A stretch of DNA of 64,000 nucleotides from Acidaminococcaceae bacterium (lineage in GTDB: Bacteria; Bacillota; Negativicutes; Acidaminococcales; Acidaminococcaceae): the NCBI GenBank assembly GCA_017405945.1, contig JAFQZL010000013.1, positions 1 to 64,000 on the forward strand, read 5' to 3'. A program made the translations under genes and the position numbers. Below are positions 17,433-26,104 of this stretch, piece after piece (the first letter of the stretch is position 1; each line of letters starts with the position of its first letter). The notes beneath the pieces are model-generated. The model was not told where the DNA came from. It saw only the letters and a list, made by a program, of their open reading frames with translations, and did no database searches.

Positions 17433-18641
17433 ATGAGCATTATGACGGAAAAACTGTTTGAAAGAGATTCCAATTTAAAAACCTGCGAAGCGACGGTGCT
17501 GGAATGCGAACAGGCGCCCCAGGGGTTTGCGGTAGTGCTGGACAAGACGGTGCTGTTCCCGGAAGGGGGCGGACAGCTCAGTGACACGGGTACGATTAAC
17601 GGAGCTGCGGTGAAGCATGTGCGGGAAACGAAGGAAAAAATTATCCATGAGTGCGCAGCTGAGTTCCCGGTGGGCAGCAAGGTTACGGTGCAGGTGAACT
17701 GGACGGACCGGCTGGACCACATGCAGCAGCATTGTGGGGAGCACATCCTTTCCTATGCGTTCTTCAAACTGTTTGGTGCCAATAATGTAGGATTCCACAT
17801 GAACGAGCGCCTGGTGACGATTGACCTGGATAAAGAAGTAACCCTGGAAGAAGCCTTTCAAGCGGAAGACCTGGCTAACCGGCATATCTGGGAAGACCGT
17901 CCCGTAACGGTTTCCTATCTGCCCCATACGGAACTGGAGCATCTTCCCATGCGGAAGAAGAATGAGAAACTGACCGGTATCCTGCGGGTGGTGGCAGTAC
18001 AGGACGGGGATGTCTGCACCTGCTGCGGCACCCATCCCACATCAACCGGCGTGGTAGGGCTGGTCAAAATAACGAAGATTGAAAAGCATAAGGGCGGGAC
18101 CCGGGTGGAGTTTCTCTGCGGGCGCTGGGCGTTGGAAGATACCCGGAAAAAGATGCGGTATATCCAGGAAGCCGCGAATATGCTGAGCACGAAAGAAGAA
18201 AAAGTCTGTGAAGGAATTGAACGGCTGGAAGATGAGATTTCGGAACTGAAGGAAAAGCTGCGGGCTGCCGTAAAGCAGATTCAGGAATCGGAAGTTTCAA
18301 CAATTTTGGAAGAAGCCCCGGTCAATTCCGCAGGATGCAAAATCGCAGCCGCGGTCAAGGACGGATACGAGCCGAAAGACGCAAAAACGTTGTTCGGGAA
18401 GCTGACGGATGTTCCCAACACGGTGGTGGCAGTGATATATCACAACGGGGAACGCGTCAATTACATGTTTGGCCTGGGAGACGGCGCAGCAGGTGACTGC
18501 AAAGCCATCATTGCCAGAGCCAATGAGATTTTCGGCGGCAGAGGCGGCGGCAAAAAAGAATCCGCACAGGGCGGCGCGCCTTATGCGGATGATTGGAAAG
18601 AGAACGCGGAGAAGCTGCTTGCTGAGTTGAAAACAAAATAA
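17433..18641 (+). CDS. AlaX-type alanyl-tRNA editing protein with DHHA1 domain
   Basis: A 402-residue free-standing relative of the alanyl-tRNA synthetase editing half. It has the second-additional-domain zinc site: HCGEH (usually HxxxH) and CTCCGTHPTSTG. A coiled-coil region (about 245-290) and a C-terminal DHHA1 domain with the Gly-rich GGRGGGKKESAQGG motif follow. It should hydrolyse Ser or Gly wrongly attached to tRNA-Ala. There is no aminoacylation domain. It begins 14 bases after ecfT, so it may be co-transcribed. An ATG at 17442 is an alternative start. Confidence 0.88.
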   Translation: MSIMTEKLFERDSNLKTCEATVLECEQAPQGFAVVLDKTVLFPEGGGQLSDTGTINGAAVKHVRETKEKIIHECAAEFPVGSKVTVQVNWTDRLDHMQQHCGEHILSYAFFKLFGANNVGFHMNERLVTIDLDKEVTLEEAFQAEDLANRHIWEDRPVTVSYLPHTELEHLPMRKKNEKLTGILRVVAVQDGDVCTCCGTHPTSTGVVGLVKITKIEKHKGGTRVEFLCGRWALEDTRKKMRYIQEAANMLSTKEEKVCEGIERLEDEISELKEKLRAAVKQIQESEVSTILEEAPVNSAGCKIAAAVKDGYEPKDAKTLFGKLTDVPNTVVAVIYHNGERVNYMFGLGDGAAGDCKAIIARANEIFGGRGGGKKESAQGGAPYADDWKENAEKLLAELKTK

Positions 18642-18716
18642 AACATAAAGAACCGATGATTGTTCATTTGCGCATCCGACTGCAGCGCAAATCCGTTTAA
18701 TCAGTGTTTCCAAAAT

Positions 18717-18767
18717 AAAAAGTCCGGAACGTTTTCCTGTCTTGACAGGCAACGATTCCGGACTTTT
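18717..18767. terminator. Bidirectional terminator between AlaX-type and DedA genes
   Basis: AAAAGTCCGGAA pairs with TTCCGGACTTTT, and an inner CCTGTC/GACAGG stem extends the hairpin. The flanking genes converge. Confidence 0.88.
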
Positions 18768-18778
18768 GTATTTTCTTT

Positions 18779-19429
18779 TTATTCTTTTCCCATTTTCGCT
18801 TTGGCAAATTCGTAAACGATAGGCAGTACGGATACGATGATAATGCCTAACGCCACGTGGGAGAAGTTTTCTTTTACGAAAGGAATGTTGCCGAAGAAAT
18901 ACCCGGCACCGGTGAACAGACCCACCCAGACCAGACCGCCGATTACATTGTAGCGGAGAAAGGTACTGTAATGCATGGTGCCGATGCCCGCCACAAAAGG
19001 AGCGAAAGTGCGGACGATGGGGACGAAACGGCAGAGGAAAATGGCTTTGTGGCCATGCTTTTCATAAAACTTCTGCGCCTTTTCCACATGTTCCGGCTTG
19101 ATCAGGCGGTTGTGGCTTTCCAGCAGTTTCTTACCAAATTTTTCCCCAATCCAGTAATTACTGGTATCACCTAAAATCGCAGCCACCAGGCAAATCGTAA
19201 ATAAGGTTCCGAAATGCAGGCTGTTGGCGGTAGCGGACAGGGCGCCGCAGGCAAAGAGCAGGGAATCGCCCGGAAGAAAAGGTGTAACAACCAATCCCGT
19301 TTCGCAGAAAATAATCATAAACAGGATAAAATAAATCAGGGAACCGTAAGAGGCCATGACCAGGGGAATGTATTTGTCGAAATGCATAATGTATTCGCTG
19401 AAATAATAGGGAATCTGGCTGATGTCCAT
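18779..19429 (-). CDS. DedA family membrane protein
   Basis: DedA proteins help recycle lipid carriers or keep membrane potential. The family motifs are clear: ETGLVVTPFLPGDSLLF, then GDTSNYWIGEKFGK, then FLCRFVPIVRTFAPFVAG. It has several transmembrane helices. I place the start at 19429 (MDISQIPYY), with GGAGG ten bases upstream; the ATG at 19447 is itself part of that ribosome site. Confidence 0.92.
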   Translation of the reverse strand: MDISQIPYYFSEYIMHFDKYIPLVMASYGSLIYFILFMIIFCETGLVVTPFLPGDSLLFACGALSATANSLHFGTLFTICLVAAILGDTSNYWIGEKFGKKLLESHNRLIKPEHVEKAQKFYEKHGHKAIFLCRFVPIVRTFAPFVAGIGTMHYSTFLRYNVIGGLVWVGLFTGAGYFFGNIPFVKENFSHVALGIIIVSVLPIVYEFAKAKMGKE

Positions 19430-19609
19430 AAAAAGAAAAACCTCCATAAATAATTGCTTGATTTTAATGTCATTGTATTCTATCATATTTTGCCAAAGAA
19501 TGATATAATTATTTATTATTTATGTTAGTTCGCGCTGTTTAGGTTTTGACTTTACATTTTCTGTTGAAACGAAAGCAGAAAACAAGTGCAAACAGTATTG
19601 GAGGTTACA

Positions 19610-20470
19610 ATGAGCGAAATATTGTGCTGGTGTGGCAGCGGCAAGCCTTATGAAGATTGCCATAAAGAGATAGAAGACGAGATTCGTATGCATCAGTTAG
19701 CGGGGGAAGAGGTGCCTACCCGCCAGATGATCAAGACGCCGGAACAGATTGCCGGAATCCGGGAAGCGTGCAAATTAAATACCGCTGTGCTGGACGAGGT
19801 GGCGAAGCATATCAGAAAAGGAATGACGACGGAAGAAATCGACCGGATTGTGTATGATTTCACGGTTGCCCATGGGGGCATCCCGGCACCACTCAATTTC
19901 TGCGGTTTTCCCAAAAGCGTGTGCACGTCCATAAACGACGTGGTGTGTCACGGCATTCCTTCGGAAAAAGTGGCGCTGCGCTCCGGTGATATCGTAAATA
20001 TCGATGTTTCTACGATTTTGAATAATTATTACGGCGATGCTTCCCGCATGTTTGAAATCGGGCGCGTGGACAAAAAAGCCAAAGACCTGGTGGCGATTAC
20101 CAAAGAGTGTCTGAAGCGGGGTGTGGCGGCGGTTAAGCCCTGGGGACATCTGGGAGATGTAGGCGCGGCGGTTTCCCAGCTGGCGCACAAACACGGCTAC
20201 AGTGTGGTGGAAGAGTTCGGCGGCCACGGCGTGGGCGTAGAGTTTCATGAGGATCCCTTTGTTGCCCATGTGGGGAGAAAAGGAACGGGTATGCTGCTGG
20301 TACCCGGCATGATTTTCACCATTGAACCCATGATCAATACCGGCAGGAAAAATATTTTTATTGACGAAAAAGATGAATGGACAGTGTACACGGAAGACGG
20401 CAGCCTCTCCGCCCAATGGGAGTATACGGTGCTGGTGACGGATACCGGTGTGGAAATACTGTCGTGGTAA
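19610..20470 (+). CDS. map: Methionine aminopeptidase with N-terminal SEC-C zinc motif
   Basis: Removes the initiator Met from nascent proteins. The first residues form a SEC-C motif (CWCGSG...CH) that binds zinc and may help ribosome contact. The catalytic domain carries the five metal ligands: Asp in NIDVS, Asp in YGDASR, His in GGHGVG, Glu in FTIEPMI and Glu in QWEYTV. It has 286 residues. The ATG at 19610 has GGAGG six bases upstream, so the earlier GTG at 19586 is rejected. Confidence 0.95.
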   Translation: MSEILCWCGSGKPYEDCHKEIEDEIRMHQLAGEEVPTRQMIKTPEQIAGIREACKLNTAVLDEVAKHIRKGMTTEEIDRIVYDFTVAHGGIPAPLNFCGFPKSVCTSINDVVCHGIPSEKVALRSGDIVNIDVSTILNNYYGDASRMFEIGRVDKKAKDLVAITKECLKRGVAAVKPWGHLGDVGAAVSQLAHKHGYSVVEEFGGHGVGVEFHEDPFVAHVGRKGTGMLLVPGMIFTIEPMINTGRKNIFIDEKDEWTVYTEDGSLSAQWEYTVLVTDTGVEILSW

Positions 20471-20484
20471 AACCTAAGGGACGA

Positions 20485-20520
20485 GGTCCGGCATGAAACA
20501 TATAATGCCGGACCATTTAT
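20485..20520 (+). terminator. Terminator after map
   Basis: A perfect 10-bp stem GGTCCGGCAT/ATGCCGGACC with a 10-base A/T-rich loop, followed by a moderate T-rich tail. Confidence 0.75.
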
Positions 20521-20704
20521 TCTTTAAAACTGTTTTTTCTTGATATTGGTTGACTTCATATTTAAGATATGATTAAATTATTGTAACAATTCAAAATAAT
20601 TCTCACAATTAATGAGCGATTTATATTTTTTTAACCCGAAATGCATTATTATAAGGAAAATCTGATTAATTATTCTTGTTTTATTATAACGGGAGGGGAA
20701 ATAT
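20521..20704. promoter_or_regulatory. A/T-rich promoter region of the racemase/M20 cluster
   Basis: This 184-base stretch is far richer in A and T than its surroundings, with no gene. It ends in GGGAGGGG, a strong ribosome site for the gene at 20705. It very probably holds the promoter of the cluster, though I cannot single out one clear pair of boxes. Confidence 0.45.
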
Positions 20705-21817
20705 ATGATTATTGACCGCGTAGACATTTACAATGTGCATAACCCGTTTAATCACCCCTTTGAAACCAGTTTTACGAAATTTGTGAACAGGGATGCCCTG
20801 CTGGTAAAGGTCTATTCGGAAGGTCTGGTGGGCTGGGGCGAATGTAAGGCTTTTTATGGTCCTTTCTATAATCCGGAAGATAACGGGACTGTACTGCATG
20901 TATTAAGCAAAATTATTATTCCGCGTCTGCTGCATACGGAAGTGGGCGGACCGGAAGACTTTATGAGTAAATTCAAATTCATTATCGGAAACCGCCTGGC
21001 GAAGGCGGCGATCGAGAATGCGCTCTGGGAGATCCTTTCCCAGCGTACGGGCAAATCGATCAAGACGCTGCTGGGCGGTACGCAAAAAGAAATCAAGGTC
21101 GGTGTTTCCCTGGGGATTGAAAAAGATATCAGTACCCTGTTCAGGATGATTGAAAAGTATCTTAAACAGGGTTATCACCGGACTAAAATAAAAATCCATC
21201 CCGGGCAGGATGTTGAGGTAATCAAAGCGATCCGGAAAGAGTTCGGCGATATCACGTTAACGGTAGATGCCAATTCCGCATATACACTGAAAGATATTGA
21301 CGTGTTCAAAGCGATGGACGAATACGGGCTGCAGTATATCGAACAGCCCCTGGGTGAGGATGATATTGTGGATCATGCTACGCTGCAGGCCGCTATTGAA
21401 ACACCTATCTGTCTGGATGAAAGCATTGTTTCGTACGAATCGGCGGCGGCTGCGATTAAACTGGGCAGTTGCAAGGTCATCAATATCAAATCGAGCCGCT
21501 GCGGAGGTATGTGGGAAGGCAAACGCATCCACGACCTGTGCGTGGAGCATAACATCCCCTTGTGGTGTGGCGGTATGACGGAACTGGGTATCGGCCGGGC
21601 GCAGAACGTTTCCTTTGCCAGCCTCCCTGGCTTTACGGAACTGGCCCACGACGTGGCGGCGGCCAACCGGTATTTTGAAAAGGATATTACCCGTCCCATG
21701 GTGGATATTACGGATCGCTGCACGATCATCGTGCCTGATGAAACCAACGGCGTTAAATACGAAGTAGACGAGGAAGCTATCGACGCTATGTCAGTGGCTC
21801 ACTGGATCTACAAATAA
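20705..21817 (+). CDS. Enolase-superfamily racemase/OSBS-like enzyme, paralogue A
   Basis: A 370-residue member of the o-succinylbenzoate synthase / N-acylamino acid racemase group. The acid-base lysines are in KIK (161, 163) and INIK (262). The Mg2+ ligands are Asp188 in VDANSAY, Glu213 in IEQPL and Asp238 in LDES. No menaquinone gene is nearby, but an M20 hydrolase is. Racemisation or epimerisation of N-acyl (for example N-succinyl) amino acids or dipeptides is therefore more likely than menaquinone synthesis. A second, clearly related copy lies 4 kb downstream in the same orientation. Confidence 0.85.
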   Translation: MIIDRVDIYNVHNPFNHPFETSFTKFVNRDALLVKVYSEGLVGWGECKAFYGPFYNPEDNGTVLHVLSKIIIPRLLHTEVGGPEDFMSKFKFIIGNRLAKAAIENALWEILSQRTGKSIKTLLGGTQKEIKVGVSLGIEKDISTLFRMIEKYLKQGYHRTKIKIHPGQDVEVIKAIRKEFGDITLTVDANSAYTLKDIDVFKAMDEYGLQYIEQPLGEDDIVDHATLQAAIETPICLDESIVSYESAAAAIKLGSCKVINIKSSRCGGMWEGKRIHDLCVEHNIPLWCGGMTELGIGRAQNVSFASLPGFTELAHDVAAANRYFEKDITRPMVDITDRCTIIVPDETNGVKYEVDEEAIDAMSVAHWIYK

Positions 21818-22077
21818 GTATTTACAGATAAACATCAAAACAGCATCAAGTGATAAGAAAAATCGAAAACGGAGAAGTTACAAACGTTTTTTTGAGAAGC
21901 TCACACTCTCGTAAAAATAAATGTGTTTCTGATCGTTTTACCGGTTTTTTATAAAGGGGTTGGTGAAAACCGGCGTTTGAAAAGGAAGGCAGGCGTCCGG
22001 GCTTGTATAAAAAGAACTGTCTGAAACAATTGATTAGTAAGAGAGAGGTATCGGTTAATTAAAAAGGGGGAATTATT
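21818..22077. other. Intergenic region between racemase A and the membrane pair
   Basis: 260 bases without a credible gene. It contains an imperfect hairpin, ACCGGTTTT...AAAACCGG, around 21939-21979. There is no clear terminator or known riboswitch. The downstream GTG gene has its own strong GGGGG ribosome site. It may hold a second promoter. Confidence 0.3.
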
Positions 22078-22785
22078 GTGGATTTAAAACAAGCTATTAA
22101 CAGTCCGGGCCTATGGATTGCTTCATCGCTGATGATCATTGTGATCCTGACCCAGTGTGCCATTTATTTAAGGGCAGCTATTAAAGAAGCTGACAATCTG
22201 GGCATTGCTCCCGAAAGATGGAAAGCGGGCTTCCGTTCTGCCTGCCTGACCTCCATCGGGCCGTCCCTGTCGCCTGTTATTATCATGATGGCGCTGATCG
22301 CCGTATTGGGTACGCCTACCACCTGGATGCGTATGAACGATATCGGCGCAGCCCGTACCGAACTGGCTATGGTTACCCTGGCAGCCGGCGTGGCAGGCGT
22401 GGATCCGCAGAATCCGGCGGCTTTCGGCCTGAAAGGTTTTTCCTACGCTCTGTGGGGCATGGCGCTGAACAATCTGGGCTGGATGTTCTTTACATTGATT
22501 CTGACCCATCGCATGAGTGATGTAGTCGCTAAACTGAATACCAAATATGACCCGGCCTGGATCAAATATCTGACCGCCGGTGCCACCATCGGTCTGTTTG
22601 CGTTCCTGCTGTCACCCCGTCTGGTTATGCCCTTCAAGGCCAGCAACTGGTGTGCGGCGGTAGTTTCTGCGATAGTCATGATGATCGTTTCCAAAGTATT
22701 CGCGAATCAACAGCGCCTGCAGGAATTGGCGCTGGGAATTTCAATGATTGCGGGCATGTATGTGACCGTGGTCATTTTCGGTTAA
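22078..22785 (+). CDS. DUF5058-like multi-pass membrane protein (transporter subunit candidate)
   Basis: A 235-residue hydrophobic protein with about six transmembrane segments. It fits the uncharacterised DUF5058 family in size and in the segment APERWKAGFRSACLTSIGPSLSPVI. The function is unknown. It is followed 18 bases later by a second hydrophobic protein, and both sit between a racemase and an M20 hydrolase, so together they probably import the substrate. The GTG start has GGGGG seven bases upstream. Confidence 0.75.
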   Translation: MDLKQAINSPGLWIASSLMIIVILTQCAIYLRAAIKEADNLGIAPERWKAGFRSACLTSIGPSLSPVIIMMALIAVLGTPTTWMRMNDIGAARTELAMVTLAAGVAGVDPQNPAAFGLKGFSYALWGMALNNLGWMFFTLILTHRMSDVVAKLNTKYDPAWIKYLTAGATIGLFAFLLSPRLVMPFKASNWCAAVVSAIVMMIVSKVFANQQRLQELALGISMIAGMYVTVVIFG

Positions 22786-22803
22786 TGGAAAGGAGTGATC
22801 GGA

Positions 22804-23469
22804 ATGACGAATCCTGAAGCTTACAGACAAAAATGTATTAAAATCGGTCTTGTTTCCGTAACGGCGGCAATCATTGCCAACTTTTGCCCCGCCATTTATT
22901 TCTATATTACCTACGGAGTTATGCCTCCGTTCAGCGACCTGATCAAACTTTGGACAGTTGCAGCCTTTACGTTCGGCGTGTCCTGGTTTATCCAGCCCAC
23001 TACCTTCTTCAGCCTTATGGGTGTCAGCGGCACCTATATCGGCTGGGTTACCGGCAACTGCGCGGATATCCGCTGTCCGGCCATCACCATGGCCCAGAAG
23101 GTAGCCGGCTATGAAGCAGGCACCCCGGAAGGCGACGTTATGGCGACCATGGGTATCACCGCATCTACGTTTACTTCCATCTGCATCATCACGTTCTTTG
23201 CCGTTGCGGGCGGAGAGCTGATCAACCAGCTGCCTCCTTTCATTAAAGCCGGTTTCAAATATATCCTTCCGGCAGTGTTCGGCGCTGTATATACCCAGTT
23301 GTGTACCAAGCACCTGAAGGTAGGTTTCCTGACCATCATCCTGGCTGTTATCCTGACCTATCTGTTCAAGACGGCCAAAGTTCCCAACTGGATCTTGAAT
23401 ATCGCCATCATCCTGGGTGGTGTCCTGATTGCACGTATTGATTTCAAGAGCAAACAGAAGAAAGCCTGA
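22804..23469 (+). CDS. Partner multi-pass membrane protein (transporter subunit candidate)
   Basis: A 221-residue protein with about six hydrophobic segments (about 17-40, 50-75, 115-135, 145-165, 175-190, 195-215). I do not recognise the family. A conserved-looking polar patch, TGNCADIRCPAITMAQ, lies between helices 2 and 3. The start at 22804 has GGAG eight bases upstream; the GTG at 22795 overlaps that site. The tight spacing to the DUF5058-like gene suggests a two-subunit carrier. Confidence 0.75.
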   Translation: MTNPEAYRQKCIKIGLVSVTAAIIANFCPAIYFYITYGVMPPFSDLIKLWTVAAFTFGVSWFIQPTTFFSLMGVSGTYIGWVTGNCADIRCPAITMAQKVAGYEAGTPEGDVMATMGITASTFTSICIITFFAVAGGELINQLPPFIKAGFKYILPAVFGAVYTQLCTKHLKVGFLTIILAVILTYLFKTAKVPNWILNIAIILGGVLIARIDFKSKQKKA

Positions 23470-23585
23470 CGAAAAAGCAAAGTTTTGATCTGGCAATGTA
23501 TGTAAACAGAAGTATCAAAGAAATGCGGAAATGTCCGCAAAACAGAACCGAAAGACAATTTATGACAGAAAGGGGTAAAAACTGT

Positions 23586-24740
23586 ATGGATTTTAAAGAA
23601 AAAGCATTTGCATGGGTTGACGCGAATAAAGACGGTATTGTCGATCTCTGGAGACAGATGGTATCTATTGATTCCGGCATCGGTGTGAAAGAAGGCGGCA
23701 TGGAAATCGGCAACCTGTGCGCCGGCATTCTGGAAGAACTGGGATTTACAATCCGCCGGTACCATTTTGAAAAATGCGGCGATACCATTATCGGCGAACG
23801 CGGCGATCTTTCCAAACCCTATACCCTGTTAATGGGTCATATCGACACGGTATTCTATGAGGGCGAGGTCGCCAAACGGCCCTTCACTATTAAAGACGGC
23901 AAGGCATACGGTCCCGGCGTGCTGGATATGAAAGGCGGCGACTGCATCGCTCTCTCCGCACTGCGCGCCCTGAAAGATGCCGGCTATGATTTCCCCTGCA
24001 AGGTGATTTTTGTAGCGGACGAAGAACCGGCCCACATTTTTTCCAACAATCCGGAAGTTATCATGAAAGAAGCAAAAGGCGCCAAGTATTGCTTCAACTT
24101 TGAAACCGGTTTTCCCGACCATGACATTACCGTACAGCGCAAAGGATGCTGGCGCTTCTTCGTGGAAACCTTCGGACGCGGCTGCCATGTTGGCAACGAT
24201 CCGGAAAACGGTCGCAGCGCGATCCTGGAAATGGCCCATAAGATCATCGAGATCGAGAAACTGACCGACTTCTCCAAAAACTACAATATCAACGTAGGCA
24301 CCATCGAAGGCGGTACGGTAGCCAATGCGGCGCCTGCACACTGCAAAGTGGAATGCGATTTCCGTTATATCAACGAAGCCGATTTGGTTGAAATGCGTGA
24401 AAAGGTAAAGAAGATCGTAGAAACCGTTTACGTAAAAGACGTAACCACCACCATGTCCGAGAGTTGCGGCTTTGCAGCCATGGAACGGCTGCCCGGCAAC
24501 ATGGAATTGCTGAAGGTTGCCCAGGAAGTGGCGCGGGAAAACGGCTGGCCGATTCCCGGACCGAAACTGTGCGGCGGCGCTTCCGACGCGGCCTATACCT
24601 GCAAAGTTGGTGTACCGTCCCTGTGCTCCATCGGCGTAGAAGGCCGCCGGAACCATACAGTGGAAGAATGGGCGGATGTTGACAGCATGTTCGCAAGAAC
24701 CAAATTGATTGCTGCATTAATTTTGAAACTGACAAAATAA
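23586..24740 (+). CDS. M20-family metallopeptidase/amidohydrolase (ArgE/DapE/CPG2-like)
   Basis: Zinc hydrolase that cleaves N-acyl amino acids or small peptides. Metal-site motifs are intact: MGHIDTVF (His and Asp), GPGVLDMKGG (bridging Asp), ADEEP (catalytic Glu) and the final RNHTVEEW His. A dimerisation domain sits in the middle (about 185-290). It has 384 residues. The start at 23586 has AAGGGG about ten bases upstream; the ORF before it, including the ATG at 23562, lacks one. Its place between the membrane pair and racemase B suggests it deacylates the racemase product or substrate. Confidence 0.88.
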   Translation: MDFKEKAFAWVDANKDGIVDLWRQMVSIDSGIGVKEGGMEIGNLCAGILEELGFTIRRYHFEKCGDTIIGERGDLSKPYTLLMGHIDTVFYEGEVAKRPFTIKDGKAYGPGVLDMKGGDCIALSALRALKDAGYDFPCKVIFVADEEPAHIFSNNPEVIMKEAKGAKYCFNFETGFPDHDITVQRKGCWRFFVETFGRGCHVGNDPENGRSAILEMAHKIIEIEKLTDFSKNYNINVGTIEGGTVANAAPAHCKVECDFRYINEADLVEMREKVKKIVETVYVKDVTTTMSESCGFAAMERLPGNMELLKVAQEVARENGWPIPGPKLCGGASDAAYTCKVGVPSLCSIGVEGRRNHTVEEWADVDSMFARTKLIAALILKLTK

Positions 24741-24765
24741 GTCTGGAAAATGAGGGAGAAACACT

Positions 24766-25902
24766 ATGAAAATTAAAAAAGTCGTCCTCCGTGAACTGGA
24801 ATTAAAACATAAGGTTGGCTTCCGTACCAGTTTTGGCGTAAGCACGGTTAAAAATTTCTCCGTAATTGAAGTACATGATTCCGACGGCAACGTCGGCTAT
24901 GGCGAATGCTCGCCTTTCTTCCGTCCCTGGTACAATGAAGAAACCACCGGCGGCGCTATTATTATTCTGAAAAACTTCCTGATTCCCGAATTATTTAATT
25001 TCGGAGAATTTAAAACTCCGGAAGATTTCTGGTTCCATACGGGCTGGATCCGCCGGAACCGGATGGCCCGTTCCGCCGTGGACTGCGCCCTGTGGGAACT
25101 GTATTCCAAACAGCAGGGCCTGCCTGAATGGAAAGCCCTGGGCGGCGTAAAGACGGAAGTAGAAGCCGGCATTTCCCTGGGCATTGAAAAGACACCGGAC
25201 GATCTGTGCCGCAAGGTAGAAGAATCCCTGAAAAAAGGATATCACCGGGTAAAATGCAAAATCGGGCCCGGCCATGATATCCAGTATCTGTCTGCCGTAC
25301 GCAAACAGTTTGGCGATATCATGCTGATGGCTGACGCCAACTCCGCGTACACGCTGGACGATATTCCGGTATTCAAGGAAATCGATGACCTGCACCTGCT
25401 GATGATTGAGCAGCCGCTGGCAGATAACGATATCGTTGACCACCGCCACCTGCAGGCAGCCATCAAAACCCCGATCTGCCTGGACGAAAGCATCGACTCC
25501 TTGGAAGACGCCCGCCGTGCCATTGAGCTTGGCAGCTGCCGCATCATCAATATCAAAGTCGCCCGGGTCGGCGGCCTGACGGAAGCGCGCCGGATCCAGA
25601 AATATGCCGGTGAGCGTAATGTGTTCTCCTGGAGTGGCGGCATGCTGGACGCCGGGATTGCCCGTATGCACAATATCGCCGTGGCAACGCTGCCGTATTA
25701 TGTATATCCCAATGACATCCCCAACAGCGACCGTTACTATGCGGAAGATATCGTATCGCCTTCCACGTTCGTGGACGAAAACGGCAAGATTCAGGTTCCG
25801 CAGGAAGTGGGAACCGGCTTCAAACCTAACATGGAAGTGATTGAAAAGGCCACCGTTAACAAGTGGGAATTTGACGGGGCTCCGCAAGTAGAAGAAAAGT
25901 AA
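24766..25902 (+). CDS. Enolase-superfamily racemase/OSBS-like enzyme, paralogue B
   Basis: A 378-residue homologue of the enzyme at 20705, with the same active-site set: KCK (Lys163, Lys165), Asp190 in ADANSAY, Glu215 in IEQPL, Asp240 in LDES and Lys264 in INIK. The residues that cap the barrel, such as the 15-25 loop and WSGGMLDAG against WCGGMTELG, differ from paralogue A. The two may therefore prefer different substrates. It lies 25 bases after the M20 gene with GGGAG before the start. Confidence 0.86.
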   Translation: MKIKKVVLRELELKHKVGFRTSFGVSTVKNFSVIEVHDSDGNVGYGECSPFFRPWYNEETTGGAIIILKNFLIPELFNFGEFKTPEDFWFHTGWIRRNRMARSAVDCALWELYSKQQGLPEWKALGGVKTEVEAGISLGIEKTPDDLCRKVEESLKKGYHRVKCKIGPGHDIQYLSAVRKQFGDIMLMADANSAYTLDDIPVFKEIDDLHLLMIEQPLADNDIVDHRHLQAAIKTPICLDESIDSLEDARRAIELGSCRIINIKVARVGGLTEARRIQKYAGERNVFSWSGGMLDAGIARMHNIAVATLPYYVYPNDIPNSDRYYAEDIVSPSTFVDENGKIQVPQEVGTGFKPNMEVIEKATVNKWEFDGAPQVEEK

Positions 25903-25917
25903 TATAAAAAAGTCTGT

Positions 25918-25965
25918 AACGGGTTCCCGGATCGTTTTGCTGCGGTTCAGGAGCCCGTTCTTTTT
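25918..25965 (+). terminator. Terminator ending the racemase/M20 cluster
   Basis: AACGGGTTCC pairs with GGAGCCCGTT (one G-U), followed by CTTTTT. It separates the cluster from the riboswitch-controlled symporter. Confidence 0.82.
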
Positions 25966-26012
25966 GTGAAACGGAAAACAGATGAAAATCTTTGGACACT
26001 TGTGCTTCCCGG

Positions 26013-26030
26013 ATGTATACATGTATACAT
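26013..26030. promoter_or_regulatory. Palindromic operator candidate ATGTATACATGTATACAT
   Basis: A perfect 18-base palindrome built of two ATGTATACAT units sharing two bases. Operators of GntR-family regulators often have a TGTATACA core, so a GntR-type repressor or activator is a plausible reader. It lies about 80 bases before the glycine riboswitch, near the expected promoter (A/T-rich, 26040-26090). No GntR gene is in the window. Confidence 0.5.
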
Positions 26031-26104
26031 TTGCAGCACCTCTTGATTTTTTGAAGTAAATTGTTTAAAATCGTCTTATATAAAAAATGAAAATTGAGTG
26101 GATG

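Noticed and set aside
21939-21979. Inverted repeat ACCGGTTTT/AAAACCGG considered as a terminator or riboswitch
   Set aside because: The T-run is inside the left arm rather than after the hairpin, the loop is long, and no aptamer consensus is seen.
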